A DNA stretch of 15,586 nucleotides from an uncultured Lachnobacterium sp. (GTDB lineage: Bacteria > Bacillota > Clostridia > Lachnospirales > Lachnospiraceae): NCBI GenBank assembly GCA_945971355.1, contig CAMFPD010000030.1:1-15586 (forward strand). Reading direction: 5' to 3'. The notes below the pieces were generated by a model. The model was not told the DNA's origin, did not search any database, and was given only the letters and a program-made list of their open reading frames with translations. Shown piece by piece: positions 6,502-13,486 of the stretch (positions are counted from its first letter, which is position 1; each line of letters begins with the position of its first letter). Position numbers and translations under genes: made by a program.

Positions 6502-6541
6502 GATCTTTACTGTACATCGTAAGATGCATAGAGTAAAGATC
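6502..6541 (-). promoter_or_regulatory. Long hairpin after rpsH, possible r-protein or processing site
   Basis: GATCTTTACT (6502-6511) and AGTAAAGATC (6532-6541) are perfect 10-base arms. Inside them CATC and GATG make a second 4-pair stem with a 4-base loop, giving a long hairpin with an internal loop. It begins 17 bases past the rpsH stop and is followed by AAACAAATC, not by a T-run. Internal loops between two helices are the kind of site primary-binding r-proteins recognise, and S8 autoregulates spc operons in enterobacteria, though from a site in rplE. A link to S8 or L6 here is only an inference. Confidence 0.5.
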
Positions 6542-6558
6542 CTTAGTTATATTAAAAA

Positions 6559-6963
6559 CTACCAAACAAATGCGATTACTTCTCCACCAACCTGAAGCTT
6601 TCTAGCCTCTTTGTCAGTGATGATTCCCTGGTTTGTAGAAAGAATAGCGATTCCTAATCCACCAAGTACTGAAGGGATCTCATCTTTACCAGCGTATACA
6701 CGAAGACCTGGCTTAGAGATTCTCTTGATGCCTGTAATAACTTTCTCGTTCTTATCAGCACCATATTTTAATGTAATACGGATAACTTTGAAATTACCAT
6801 CTTCAACAATGTCATATTTCTCGATGAATCCTTCATCTACAAGGATGCCAGCGATTGCGATCTTAATCTTTGAAGCTGGAACATCAACTGTATCATGCTT
6901 TGCAGTGTTCGCATTACGAATTCTTGTAAGCATATCTGCGATTGGATCACTTGTCATCATCAT
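6559..6963 (-). CDS. rpsH: 30S ribosomal protein S8
   Basis: S8 is a primary 16S rRNA binding protein needed to fold the central domain; in Escherichia coli it represses the spc operon. The 134-residue product reads MMMTSDPIADMLTRIRNANT, a middle segment with ISKPGLRVYAGKDEIPSV, and the strongly conserved end STNQGIITDKEARKLQVGGEVIAFVW that binds rRNA. An in-frame extension reaches 7002 and would overlap rpsN. It was rejected because AAGGAGG stands about 11 bases before the ATG at 6963 and the S8 family starts at this point. Three consecutive ATG codons make the exact first residue uncertain by one or two. rpsN lies 32 bases upstream. Confidence 0.97.
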   Translation of the reverse strand: MMMTSDPIADMLTRIRNANTAKHDTVDVPASKIKIAIAGILVDEGFIEKYDIVEDGNFKVIRITLKYGADKNEKVITGIKRISKPGLRVYAGKDEIPSVLGGLGIAILSTNQGIITDKEARKLQVGGEVIAFVW

Positions 6964-6995
6964 GATATATATTTCCTCCTTAATTCTCTGACGGT

Positions 6996-7181
6996 CTACC
7001 AAGAAGCCTTCTTAACGCCTGGGATCTGACCTTTATATGCTAACTCACGGAAACATACTCTGCAGATTCCGTATTTTCTTAAAACTGAATGTGGACGTCC
7101 ACAAATTCTGCAACGTGTGTAAGCTCTTGTAGAGAACTTAGGCTTGCGCTGCTGTTTGATTTTCATACTTGTCTTAGCCAT
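6996..7181 (-). CDS. rpsN: 30S ribosomal protein S14, zinc-binding type Z
   Basis: S14 completes the head of the small subunit and contacts S3 and S10. This is the short 61-residue form with a zinc ribbon: Cys24, Cys27, Cys40 and Cys43 in the pattern CRICGRP...CRVC. The basic N-terminus MAKTSMKIKQQRKPKFSTRA and the C-terminal FRELAYKGQIPGVKKASW match the Gram-positive family (also called rpsZ). ATCAGGAGGGATTCTA precedes the ATG at 7181. Being the zinc type, it would be displaced by a zinc-free paralogue under zinc starvation if the genome encodes one; none is visible here. Confidence 0.98.
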   Translation of the reverse strand: MAKTSMKIKQQRKPKFSTRAYTRCRICGRPHSVLRKYGICRVCFRELAYKGQIPGVKKASW

Positions 7182-7196
7182 TAGAATCCCTCCTGA

Positions 7197-7736
7197 TTAT
7201 TTAGCGAATGGCATATTGAACTGAGTCAATAATTCACGAGCTTCTTCATCTGTCTTTGCAGTTGTAACAAAGATGATATCCATTCCACGAACCTTGTCTA
7301 CCTTATCGTATTCAATTTCAGGGAAGATAATCTGCTCTTTGATTCCAAGTGCATAGTTTCCACGGCCATCAAATGCATTAGGATTAACACCTCTAAAGTC
7401 ACGTACACGAGGTAATGCTAAGTTGATGAGACGATCTGCAAACTCGTACATCTTCTCACCACGTAATGTAACCTTACATCCGATTGGCATTCCTTCTCTG
7501 ATTTTAAAGTTAGCTATAGCATTCTTTGCTTTAGTTGTAACTGCTTTCTGTCCTGTGATGGCTTCCATATCCTTAACGGCTGCCTCAAGAATCTTAGCGT
7601 TTTCCTTAGCTTCACCAACACCCATGTTAACTACGATCTTGTCAAGCTTTGGAATCTCCATTGTGTTTTTATATCCGAATTTTTTGACCATTGCGTCTTT
7701 GATCTCATTTTCGTACTGTTCTCTAAGTCTACTCAA
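7197..7736 (-). CDS. rplE: 50S ribosomal protein L5 (TTG start)
   Basis: L5 binds 5S rRNA with L18 and forms part of the central protuberance and the contact with the P-site tRNA. The 179-residue product begins SRLREQYENEIKDAMVKKFG after the initiator. It has the family words VVNMGVGEAKENAKILE, TTKAKNAIANFKIREGMPIG, LPRVRDFRGVNPNAFDGRGNY and the end ELLTQFNMPFAK. The start is a TTG at 7736-7734 with AGGAGG nine bases upstream; no in-frame ATG fits both that site and the family N-terminus. A TTG start in an abundant r-protein gene is somewhat unusual. It follows rplX by 22 bases. Confidence 0.97.
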   Translation of the reverse strand: MSRLREQYENEIKDAMVKKFGYKNTMEIPKLDKIVVNMGVGEAKENAKILEAAVKDMEAITGQKAVTTKAKNAIANFKIREGMPIGCKVTLRGEKMYEFADRLINLALPRVRDFRGVNPNAFDGRGNYALGIKEQIIFPEIEYDKVDKVRGMDIIFVTTAKTDEEARELLTQFNMPFAK

Positions 7737-7758
7737 TGTTTAAATCCTCCTCTCTTGA

Positions 7759-8070
7759 TTAATCGATAACCTTGCCTGTTGCCTTTGCAAAACGAACCTT
7801 CTTATCTCCGTCCATCTTGAAACCAACACGTGTTGTCTTTCCGTCAACAACGAGCATTACGTTTGAAGCATCAATAGCTGCTTCCTGATGAAGGATTCCA
7901 CCCTGCTGGTTAGCCATGCTTGGTTTAGCATGCTTTGTAACCATGTTTACTCCCTCAACAAGAAGTGTGTTATTCTTTGTATTTACGGCAATAACCTTGC
8001 CCTCTTTGTCTTTGTCTTTTCCAGCGATAACTTTAACTAAATCGCCTTTTTTGATTTTCATACTTGCCAT
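7759..8070 (-). CDS. rplX: 50S ribosomal protein L24
   Basis: L24 starts assembly of the large subunit at the 5' end of 23S rRNA and lies near the exit tunnel. The 103-residue product begins MASMKIKKGDLVKVIAGKDK, the N-terminal KOW motif, and continues with EGKVIAVNTKNNTLLVEGVN, HAKPSMANQQGGILHQEAAI and RVGFKMDGDKKVRFAKATG. An in-frame extension to 8109 overlapping rplN was rejected because AGGAGGACTAAG stands right before the ATG at 8070. The initiator could also be the ATG three codons on, but its spacing is worse. rplN ends 10 bases upstream. Confidence 0.96.
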   Translation of the reverse strand: MASMKIKKGDLVKVIAGKDKDKEGKVIAVNTKNNTLLVEGVNMVTKHAKPSMANQQGGILHQEAAIDASNVMLVVDGKTTRVGFKMDGDKKVRFAKATGKVID

Positions 8071-8080
8071 CTTAGTCCTC

Positions 8081-8449
8081 CTATAATACTTCTGGAGCCA
8101 GAGATACAATCTTCATGAACTGCTTATCACGAAGCTCACGAGCTACTGGTCCAAAGATACGAGTTCCTTTTGGAGTTTTGTCATCTTTGATAATAACTGC
8201 TGCGTTTTCATCAAATTTAATATATGATCCGTCTTTACGACGAGCACCTTTTACTGAACGAACTACAACGGCTTTAACAACGTCACCCTTTTTAACAACA
8301 CCGCCTGGTGTTGCATCTTTAACAGTAGCAACGATTACATCTCCGATGTTCGCATATCTTCTGGTAGATCCACCCATAACGCGGATAACAAGTAACTCTT
8401 TAGCGCCTGTATTATCTGCAACCTTGAGTCTGCTTTCCTGCTGTACCAT
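8081..8449 (-). CDS. rplN: 50S ribosomal protein L14
   Basis: L14 is a beta-barrel protein at the subunit interface that forms a bridge to 16S rRNA and is the docking site of ribosome silencing factor in other bacteria. The 122-residue product begins MVQQESRLKVADNTGAKELL and has the conserved RVMGGSTRRYANIGDVIVATVKDA, KADVV-type basic loop and the C-terminal KGTRIFGPVARELRDKQFMKIVSLAPEVL. Length is exactly that of the family. AGAGGAGGCTACAAGC precedes the ATG at 8449. It lies 18 bases behind rpsQ. Confidence 0.98.
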   Translation of the reverse strand: MVQQESRLKVADNTGAKELLVIRVMGGSTRRYANIGDVIVATVKDATPGGVVKKGDVVKAVVVRSVKGARRKDGSYIKFDENAAVIIKDDKTPKGTRIFGPVARELRDKQFMKIVSLAPEVL

Positions 8450-8467
8450 GCTTGTAGCCTCCTCTTT

Positions 8468-8725
8468 TTATTTTGCTCTTTCCATAATTTCAACAAGTCT
8501 CCATCTCTTATCCTTAGATAATGGTCTTGTTTCCATAACTCTGACTGTATCTCCGATTTTTGCATCGTTGTTCTCGTCATGAGCCTTTAATTTATATGTC
8601 TTCTTAACGATTTTGTTGTAAAGTGGATGTCTTACGTTATCTCTTACAGCTACAACGATTGTCTTCTCCATCTTATCGCTTACAACAACACCAACACGTG
8701 TTTTTCTAAGATTTCTTTCTTCCAC
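8468..8725 (-). CDS. rpsQ: 30S ribosomal protein S17 (GTG start)
   Basis: S17 is a primary 16S rRNA binding protein with an OB fold, at the lower part of the small-subunit body. The 85-residue product reads MEERNLRKTRVGVVVSDKME, then KTIVVAVRDNVRHPLYNKIVKKT, YKLKAHDENNDAKIGDTV and the C-terminal METRPLSKDKRWRLVEIMERAK, matching the family. The start is a GTG at 8725-8723 with AAAGGAG about 10 bases upstream. It is 34 bases behind rpmC and 18 bases before rplN, the normal order. Confidence 0.97.
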   Translation of the reverse strand: MEERNLRKTRVGVVVSDKMEKTIVVAVRDNVRHPLYNKIVKKTYKLKAHDENNDAKIGDTVRVMETRPLSKDKRWRLVEIMERAK

Positions 8726-8759
8726 GATCTAAAATCTCCTTTCTGATAGGATGTTCCGA

Positions 8760-8969
8760 TTACTCAGCAACCTTCTCTTTTTCTGTGATAACAGTCTGAA
8801 TTCTAGCAATATTCTTACGAACCTCTGTAATTCTAGCTGTGTTATCTAACTGATTTGTTGCATTCTGGAATCTTAAATTGAAAAGTTCTTTCTTAGCGTC
8901 AACAAGCTGAGCCTGAAGATCAGCAACTGACTGTGATTTTAATTCTTTAACAAATTCACTAGTTTTCAT
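8760..8969 (-). CDS. rpmC: 50S ribosomal protein L29
   Basis: L29 is a small helical hairpin protein near the polypeptide exit tunnel, a contact for trigger factor and signal recognition particle together with L23. The 69-residue product begins MKTSEFVKELKSQSVADLQA and has the core KKELFNLRFQNATNQLDNTARITEVRKNIARIQTVI. The ATG at 8969 was chosen over an upstream in-frame GTG (8978) because the family starts MK and AAGGCGG lies 8 bases before it. The start lies 11 bases inside the rplP end, so the two are translationally coupled. Confidence 0.97.
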   Translation of the reverse strand: MKTSEFVKELKSQSVADLQAQLVDAKKELFNLRFQNATNQLDNTARITEVRKNIARIQTVITEKEKVAE

Positions 8970-9396
8970 TTGATACACCGCCTTCTAAATCCGCACGAGA
9001 AACCACTTTACATTTGCAAGGTAATTTATGTGTAGCAAGACGTAATGCTTCACGAGCCACGTCTTCCGGTACTCCGGAGATTTCAAATAATACTCTACCT
9101 GGTTTAACTACTGCTACCCAGTACTCTAAAGCTCCTTTTCCAGAACCCATTCGAGTCTCAGCTGGCTTAGCTGTTACTGGCTTATCTGGGAAAATCTTAA
9201 TCCAAACCTTACCACCACGCTTTACGTGACGTGTCATAGCAATACGGGCTGCCTCGATCTGGTTAGATCTAATCCAACATGGCTCTGTAGCAACGATACC
9301 AAATTCACCATTAGTGATTTTGTTTCCTCTGCTTGCCTTTCCTGTCATAGAACCACGGAACTGTTTACGATGTTTTACTCTCTTTGGCATTAACAT
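8959..9396 (-). CDS. rplP: 50S ribosomal protein L16
   Basis: L16 lines the A-site and helps tRNA accommodation near the peptidyl transferase centre. The 145-residue product begins MLMPKRVKHRKQFRGSMTGK and has SRGNKITNGEFGIVATEPCW, IEAARIAMTRHVKRGGKVWIKIFPDKP, ETRMGSGKGALEYWVAVVKPG and the C-terminal KLPCKCKVV. Length agrees with the family. The MLM start is supported by GGAGGAG, ten bases upstream inside the rpsC end. Its 3' end overlaps rpmC by 11 bases and its start is two bases past rpsC, so rpsC-rplP-rpmC are packed for coupled translation. Confidence 0.98.
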   Translation of the reverse strand: MLMPKRVKHRKQFRGSMTGKASRGNKITNGEFGIVATEPCWIRSNQIEAARIAMTRHVKRGGKVWIKIFPDKPVTAKPAETRMGSGKGALEYWVAVVKPGRVLFEISGVPEDVAREALRLATHKLPCKCKVVSRADLEGGVSNEN

Positions 9397-9398
9397 AA

Positions 9399-10055
9399 TT
9401 ACTGAGCTCCTCCTTCCTTGTTACCCTTTGTAGGAAGCACTTCGCCTTTGTAGATCCAAACCTTAACACCTACTTTACCGTAAGTTGTATCTGCCTCAGC
9501 GAATCCATAGTCAATATCTGCTCTAAGTGTCTGAAGAGGTGTTGTTCCCTCATTGTATGTCTCTGTACGAGCCATATCAGCTCCACCAAGACGGCCTGAA
9601 CAAGAAGTCTTAATACCCTTTGCTCCTGCCTTCATAGCACGACCCATGCAAGATTTCATAGCACGACGGAAAGAAACACGGTTTTCTAACTGAAGTGCGA
9701 TGTTCTCAGCTACTAACTGAGCATCCTTGTCTGGTCTCTTAACTTCTTTGATATCTACAACAAGCTTCTTGTCTGTAAGCTTCTGAACTTCTGCTTTAAT
9801 CTTCTCGATTTCAGCTCCGCCCTTACCAATTACAACGCCCGGCTTTGCTGTGTAGATAATAACCTTAACTCTGTCTGATGCTCTCTCGATTTCAATCTTA
9901 GAAACACCAGCAGCGTATAATTTTTTCTTTAAAAATGTTCTGATATTATAATCTTCTACTAAGTAATCAGCGAAATCACCCTCTGCATACCATTTGGAAT
10001 CCCAGTCCTTGATAACGCCAACTCTTAAGCCATGAGGATTAACCTTCTGTCCCAT
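9399..10055 (-). CDS. rpsC: 30S ribosomal protein S3
   Basis: S3 lies in the head of the small subunit at the mRNA entry and takes part in helicase activity with S4 and S5. The 218-residue product begins MGQKVNPHGLRVGVIKDWDS. A KH type-2 domain has its GXXG loop as GKGG at residues 77-80. The C-terminal domain has KSCMGRAMKAGAKGIKTSCSGRLGGADMAR and the end YGFAEADTTYGKVGVKVWIYKGEVLP. Length is usual for Firmicutes. GATAGGAGGCAATC precedes the ATG at 10055, nine bases after the rplV stop. Confidence 0.98.
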   Translation of the reverse strand: MGQKVNPHGLRVGVIKDWDSKWYAEGDFADYLVEDYNIRTFLKKKLYAAGVSKIEIERASDRVKVIIYTAKPGVVIGKGGAEIEKIKAEVQKLTDKKLVVDIKEVKRPDKDAQLVAENIALQLENRVSFRRAMKSCMGRAMKAGAKGIKTSCSGRLGGADMARTETYNEGTTPLQTLRADIDYGFAEADTTYGKVGVKVWIYKGEVLPTKGNKEGGAQ

Positions 10056-10064
10056 GATTGCCTC

Positions 10065-10460
10065 CTATCTTTCATCAAGCACGATTGTAATGTGGCTCAT
10101 TCTCTTCTCGATTCTGTAAGCTCTACCCTGTGCTCTAGGATGAATTCTCTTCATTGTTGGTCCCTTATTTGCGTAGCACTCTGCTACATAAAGGTTCTCT
10201 GCCTTGTAATTCTTCTCTGGATAATTATTCTCAGCATTTGCGATTGCTGACTCTAATAATTTCTTTACTAAGCTTGAAGCGTATCTAGGATTGTATGTTA
10301 CGATAGCAAGTGCTGTGTTAACATCCTTACCACGAATAGCATCTAATACGAAACAAGCTTTCTGAACAGACACTCTAGCATAAGATAACTTAGCTGAAGG
10401 TCTTGTATCTTTAACTTCGTTTCTCTCTCTCTTGATCTGGGATCTATGTCCTTTTGCCAT
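10065..10460 (-). CDS. rplV: 50S ribosomal protein L22
   Basis: L22 binds 23S rRNA and reaches into the exit tunnel with a long hairpin loop where macrolide-resistance changes can arise. The 131-residue product carries an N-terminal extension MAKGHRSQIKRERNEVKDTR not found in the ~110-residue forms, then the core AKLSYARVSVQKACFVLDAIRGKDVNTAL. The C-terminal end is PTMKRIHPRAQGRAYRIEKRMSHITIVLDE, which contains the tunnel loop. The extension is in frame with a strong AAAGGAGGACTCATCC before the ATG at 10460, so it is probably translated; I believe similar extensions exist in related Clostridia but could not check. Confidence 0.96.
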   Translation of the reverse strand: MAKGHRSQIKRERNEVKDTRPSAKLSYARVSVQKACFVLDAIRGKDVNTALAIVTYNPRYASSLVKKLLESAIANAENNYPEKNYKAENLYVAECYANKGPTMKRIHPRAQGRAYRIEKRMSHITIVLDER

Positions 10461-10489
10461 GGATGAGTCCTCCTTTCAACTGAATCTTA

Positions 10490-10771
10490 TTATCTTACGC
10501 CTGATTTCTTCTCGTCTTTTCCATGTCCTCTGTAAGTTCTTGTTGCTACGAACTCACCGAGCTTATGTCCAACCATATCCTCTGTAATATATACTGGAAC
10601 ATGCTTTCTTCCGTCGTGAACAGCGATTGTGCGTCCTACGAATGAAGGGAAGATTGTTGAACGACGTGACCAAGTCTTAATTACTGAATTGTCACCTGAT
10701 GCATTCAAAGCGTCTACTTTTTTAAGTAAGCTTTCGTCAGCGAATGGTCCTTTTTTTAATGAACGTGCCAT
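10490..10771 (-). CDS. rpsS: 30S ribosomal protein S19
   Basis: S19 binds S13 and the head of 16S rRNA and contacts the large subunit. The 93-residue product begins MARSLKKGPFADESLLKKVD and has the family end with SRRSTIFPSFVGRTIAVHDG, RKHVPVYITEDMVGHKLGEF and TRTYRGHGKDEKKS. Length is exactly usual. TTAGGAGGAAGAAAAA precedes the ATG at 10771. It lies 16 bases behind rplB and 29 bases before rplV. Confidence 0.98.
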   Translation of the reverse strand: MARSLKKGPFADESLLKKVDALNASGDNSVIKTWSRRSTIFPSFVGRTIAVHDGRKHVPVYITEDMVGHKLGEFVATRTYRGHGKDEKKSGVR

Positions 10772-10787
10772 TTTTTCTTCCTCCTAA

Positions 10788-11633
10788 TTATTTGATTGCA
10801 CGACCGTCTCTTCTACGTACGATCATCTTGTTAGACTGTTTGTTCTTCTTTCTAGTCTTAAGTCCAAGTGCAGGCTTGCCCCATGGAGTACATGGTCCTG
10901 GACGTCCAACTGGAGCTTTTCCTTCTCCACCACCGTGTGGATGGTCGTTAGGGTTCATAACAGAACCACGAACTGTTGGGCGGATACCCATGTGACGCTT
11001 ACGTCCTGCTTTACCAATATTAACGAGGTTGTGATCTCCGTTTCCAATAACACCGATTGTTGCACGGCACTGAATTGGAACCATTCTCATTTCACCTGAA
11101 GGAAGACGAAGTGTTGCATATTTTCCTTCTTTAGCCATTAACTGAGCTGAAAGTCCAGCAGAACGTACTAACTGTCCGCCCTTTCCTGGGATAAGCTCGA
11201 TGTTGTGGATCTGTGTACCAACTGGAATTTTCTCAAGTGGTAAGCAGTTTCCAACTCTAACCTCAGCATCTGGGCCGCTCATTACTTTCATTCCGTCTGT
11301 AAGACCAGCTGGAGCTAAGATGTAAGACTTAACACCATCTGCGTAGCAGATAAGTGCGATATTTGCTGTTCTGTTTGGATCGTACTCAATTCCGATAACA
11401 GTTGCTGGAATACCATCTTTTGCATTTCTCTTGAAATCGATGATTCTGTATTTTCTTCTGTTTCCACCACCGTGGTGTCTAACTGTGATTTTACCCTGAT
11501 TGTTACGACCAGCGTTCTTCTTTAAAGAAGTTGTAAGTGACTTCTCAGGAGTTGTCTTTGTGATCTCTGAGAAATCTGAACCAGTCATATTTCTTCTAGA
11601 AGGTGTATATGGGTTATACTTCTTGATTCCCAT
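10788..11633 (-). CDS. rplB: 50S ribosomal protein L2
   Basis: L2 is a primary 23S rRNA protein close to the peptidyl transferase centre and needed for subunit association. From the ATG at 11633 it has 281 residues, starting MGIKKYNPYTPSRRNMTGSD. Conserved parts are KSLTTSLKKNAGRNNQGKIT, RHHGGGNRRKYRIIDFKR and the C-terminal NPNDHPHGGGEGKAPVGRPG near 228-245, including His231, the counterpart of the important Escherichia coli His229. An in-frame extension of 11 codons upstream to 11666 was rejected because CGAAAGGAG stands right before the 11633 ATG. The 72-base gap to rplW holds a small hairpin (11665-11669 with 11677-11681). Confidence 0.98.
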   Translation of the reverse strand: MGIKKYNPYTPSRRNMTGSDFSEITKTTPEKSLTTSLKKNAGRNNQGKITVRHHGGGNRRKYRIIDFKRNAKDGIPATVIGIEYDPNRTANIALICYADGVKSYILAPAGLTDGMKVMSGPDAEVRVGNCLPLEKIPVGTQIHNIELIPGKGGQLVRSAGLSAQLMAKEGKYATLRLPSGEMRMVPIQCRATIGVIGNGDHNLVNIGKAGRKRHMGIRPTVRGSVMNPNDHPHGGGEGKAPVGRPGPCTPWGKPALGLKTRKKNKQSNKMIVRRRDGRAIK

Positions 11634-11705
11634 TTTGTTTCTCCTTTCGAGTGTTTTACTTTTCACGTCTTTACTTGACGTATAATCAATCTAATTGCTT
11701 TCGGT

Positions 11706-12005
11706 CTAGAGTCCTGCGAAGATTTCGATATCCTTGCTGTCCTCTGTAAGCTGTACGATAGCTTTCTTTGTCTTAGCAGTCTTTCCTGTTACCATTCCAC
11801 GACGTTTGTTCTTTCCGTCGCAGTTCATTGTGTTAACCTTGGCAACCTTTGTTCCTTCGAACATCTTCTCTACTGCTTCTTTAATCATGGTCTTGTTTGC
11901 CTCTGGATGAACTAAGAAAGTATATTTCTTCTCAGCCATTGCAGCCATGCTCTTCTCAGTTACTACTGGTTTGAGGATTACATCATAGTATTGTACGTTT
12001 GCCAT
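11706..12005 (-). CDS. rplW: 50S ribosomal protein L23
   Basis: L23 lies at the exit tunnel mouth and is the main docking point for trigger factor and the signal recognition particle. The 99-residue product begins MANVQYYDVILKPVVTEKSM and has the family words EKKYTFLVHPEANKTMIKEAVEKMFE, VAKVNTMNCDGKNKRRG and GKTAKTKKAIVQLTEDS. Length is normal. Its ATG overlaps the rplD stop as TAATG, and GAGGAGG inside the rplD end lies ten bases upstream, so it is translationally coupled to rplD. Confidence 0.98.
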   Translation of the reverse strand: MANVQYYDVILKPVVTEKSMAAMAEKKYTFLVHPEANKTMIKEAVEKMFEGTKVAKVNTMNCDGKNKRRGMVTGKTAKTKKAIVQLTEDSKDIEIFAGL

Positions 12006-12625
12006 TATGCATATACCTCCTCGATTGTTGCTACAGCAGCCTTTGTAACTACTACTGTGTCATACTTTAATACATCAAATACATTAAGCTCGTTTGTCTG
12101 AGCTGTCTTTACTGTAGGGATGTTTGCAGCAGATGCGATTACGTTCTTGTCCATATCGTTTAATACTACAAGAGCCTTCTCAACCTTAAGGTTGTTTAAT
12201 ACCTCTGCAAATTTCTTTGTCTTGATTTCATCAAGCTTTAACTCATCAACTACAACAAGCTTGTTCTCAACAACTCTTGATGTAAGAGCAGACTTTAATG
12301 CAGCTCTCTTCTCTTTCTTGTTGAGCTTGAATGAATAGTCTCTTGGTACTGGAGCGAATACAACTCCGCCACCTGTCCACTGTGGAGTTCTTGTAGAACC
12401 CTGACGTGCATGTCCTGTTCCCTTCTGTATCCATGGTTTTCTTCCGCCTCCGCGAACTTCAGAACGTGTCTTAGCCTTCTGTGTTCCCTGACGGTTATTT
12501 GCAAGCTGCTGAAGAACAGCCATATGAACTAAATGCTCATTTACCTCTACGCCGAAAATGGAATCGTTTAACTCGATCTTGTCGACTTCTTTACCTTCCA
12601 TATTATAAACAGCTACCTTAGCCAT
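12005..12625 (-). CDS. rplD: 50S ribosomal protein L4
   Basis: L4 binds domain I of 23S rRNA and reaches into the exit tunnel with a long loop; in Escherichia coli it also represses the S10 operon. The 206-residue product has the N-terminal MAKVAVYNMEGKEVDKIELN, the tunnel loop with TRSEVRGGGRKPWIQKGTGH and ARQGSTRTPQWTGGGVVFAP around 60-95, and a Rossmann-like C-terminal domain. AAAGGAGGAACTTTACG precedes the ATG at 12625. It follows rplC by 29 bases. Whether it regulates the rpsJ leader here cannot be seen from the sequence; the Escherichia coli leader is not conserved outside its relatives. Confidence 0.98.
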   Translation of the reverse strand: MAKVAVYNMEGKEVDKIELNDSIFGVEVNEHLVHMAVLQQLANNRQGTQKAKTRSEVRGGGRKPWIQKGTGHARQGSTRTPQWTGGGVVFAPVPRDYSFKLNKKEKRAALKSALTSRVVENKLVVVDELKLDEIKTKKFAEVLNNLKVEKALVVLNDMDKNVIASAANIPTVKTAQTNELNVFDVLKYDTVVVTKAAVATIEEVYA

Positions 12626-12654
12626 CGTAAAGTTCCTCCTTTCTTAACTGCGCA

Positions 12655-13335
12655 CTATTTAGATTTTACTGACTCTTTTACTGTAATAAGGGCTTTCTTA
12701 GCTCCTGGAACTGCACCCTTAATTAAAAGTAAGTTCTTCTCAGCGTCAACTCTTACAACCTCAAGGTTCTGTGTTGTAACTTTAACGCTTCCCATATGAC
12801 CAGGCATTCCTTTTCCCTTGAATACACGGCTTGGTGAAGAACAAGCACCGTTAGAACCCTGATGACGATGGAACTTAGAACCATGAGCCATAGGTCCTCT
12901 GTGCTGACCTAATCTCTTAATAGCACCCTGGAAACCTTTACCTTTTGAAATAGCAGTTACATCAACCTTATCTCCCTCAGCGAAGATATCAGCTTTGATT
13001 TCATCTGCTAAGTTGTACTCATCTGCATTCTCGAATTTGAACTCGCGAACGAATCTCTTTCCTGAAACACCAGCTTTTGCAAAGTGTCCCATCTCTGCTT
13101 TGTTAACGCCATGTCTGTGCGCTACACTCTTCTTTCCGTTGGCATCCTTGTTGACAACCTTTGCTACCTTGTCAGCAAAACCAACCTGAACTGCGCTGTA
13201 ACCATCATTCTCAACTGTCTTGATCTGTGTTACAACACATGGACCAGCCTCTAATACAGTAACTGGAACTAAAACGCCATCTGCATTGAAGATCTGTGTC
13301 ATTCCGACTTTTGTTGCTAAAATCGCTTTCTTCAT
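12655..13335 (-). CDS. rplC: 50S ribosomal protein L3
   Basis: L3 is one of two proteins that start large-subunit assembly, and its long loop reaches the peptidyl transferase centre. The 226-residue product begins MKKAILATKVGMTQIFNADG, then VPVTVLEAGPCVVTQIKT; the tunnel-side loop has KGKGFQGAIKRLGQHRGPMA, HGSKFHRHQGSNGACSSPSR and FKGKGMPGHMGSVKVTTQNL. Length is slightly over the usual ~210 residues. CAGGAGGTAAAGAA precedes the ATG at 13335. It is preceded by a 151-base gap holding a hairpin and repeated words, much longer than other gaps of the S10 block. Confidence 0.98.
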   Translation of the reverse strand: MKKAILATKVGMTQIFNADGVLVPVTVLEAGPCVVTQIKTVENDGYSAVQVGFADKVAKVVNKDANGKKSVAHRHGVNKAEMGHFAKAGVSGKRFVREFKFENADEYNLADEIKADIFAEGDKVDVTAISKGKGFQGAIKRLGQHRGPMAHGSKFHRHQGSNGACSSPSRVFKGKGMPGHMGSVKVTTQNLEVVRVDAEKNLLLIKGAVPGAKKALITVKESVKSK

Positions 13336-13486
13336 TTCTTTACCTCCTGTTTTCTACAGCGGAACGCCTCTTGCCTGTTAACCCAACCCGCGAAGAATTA
13401 GTTGGAACAAGTAGCGGAACCGTTCATCCTAGAGCAGTTTATATATATAAACCATTCGGGGATATACTTAATTAATTGTGAAAGAT
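13336..13486 (-). promoter_or_regulatory. Structured 151-base gap between rpsJ and rplC
   Basis: No gene fits here. The minus-strand RNA can form an AT-rich hairpin with the perfect palindrome GTTTATATATATAAAC at 13437-13452, extended outward by wobble pairs and two more pairs to 13432-13457. A second possible stem pairs 13383-13387 with 13401-13405. The word AGCGGAAC occurs twice in direct orientation (13358-13365 and 13413-13420). I see no convincing promoter and no T-run after any stem. The gap may be a processing or regulatory site between S10 and the rest of the operon. Confidence 0.45.

Noticed and set aside
8115..8582. Plus-strand frame of 155 codons across rplN and rpsQ
   Set aside because: It is antisense to two certain r-protein genes, has low-complexity Ser/Thr/Leu-rich composition typical of a shadow frame, and no Shine-Dalgarno or promoter. 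The same holds for plus-strand frames at 5063-5443, 6611-6991, 7423-7743 and others.
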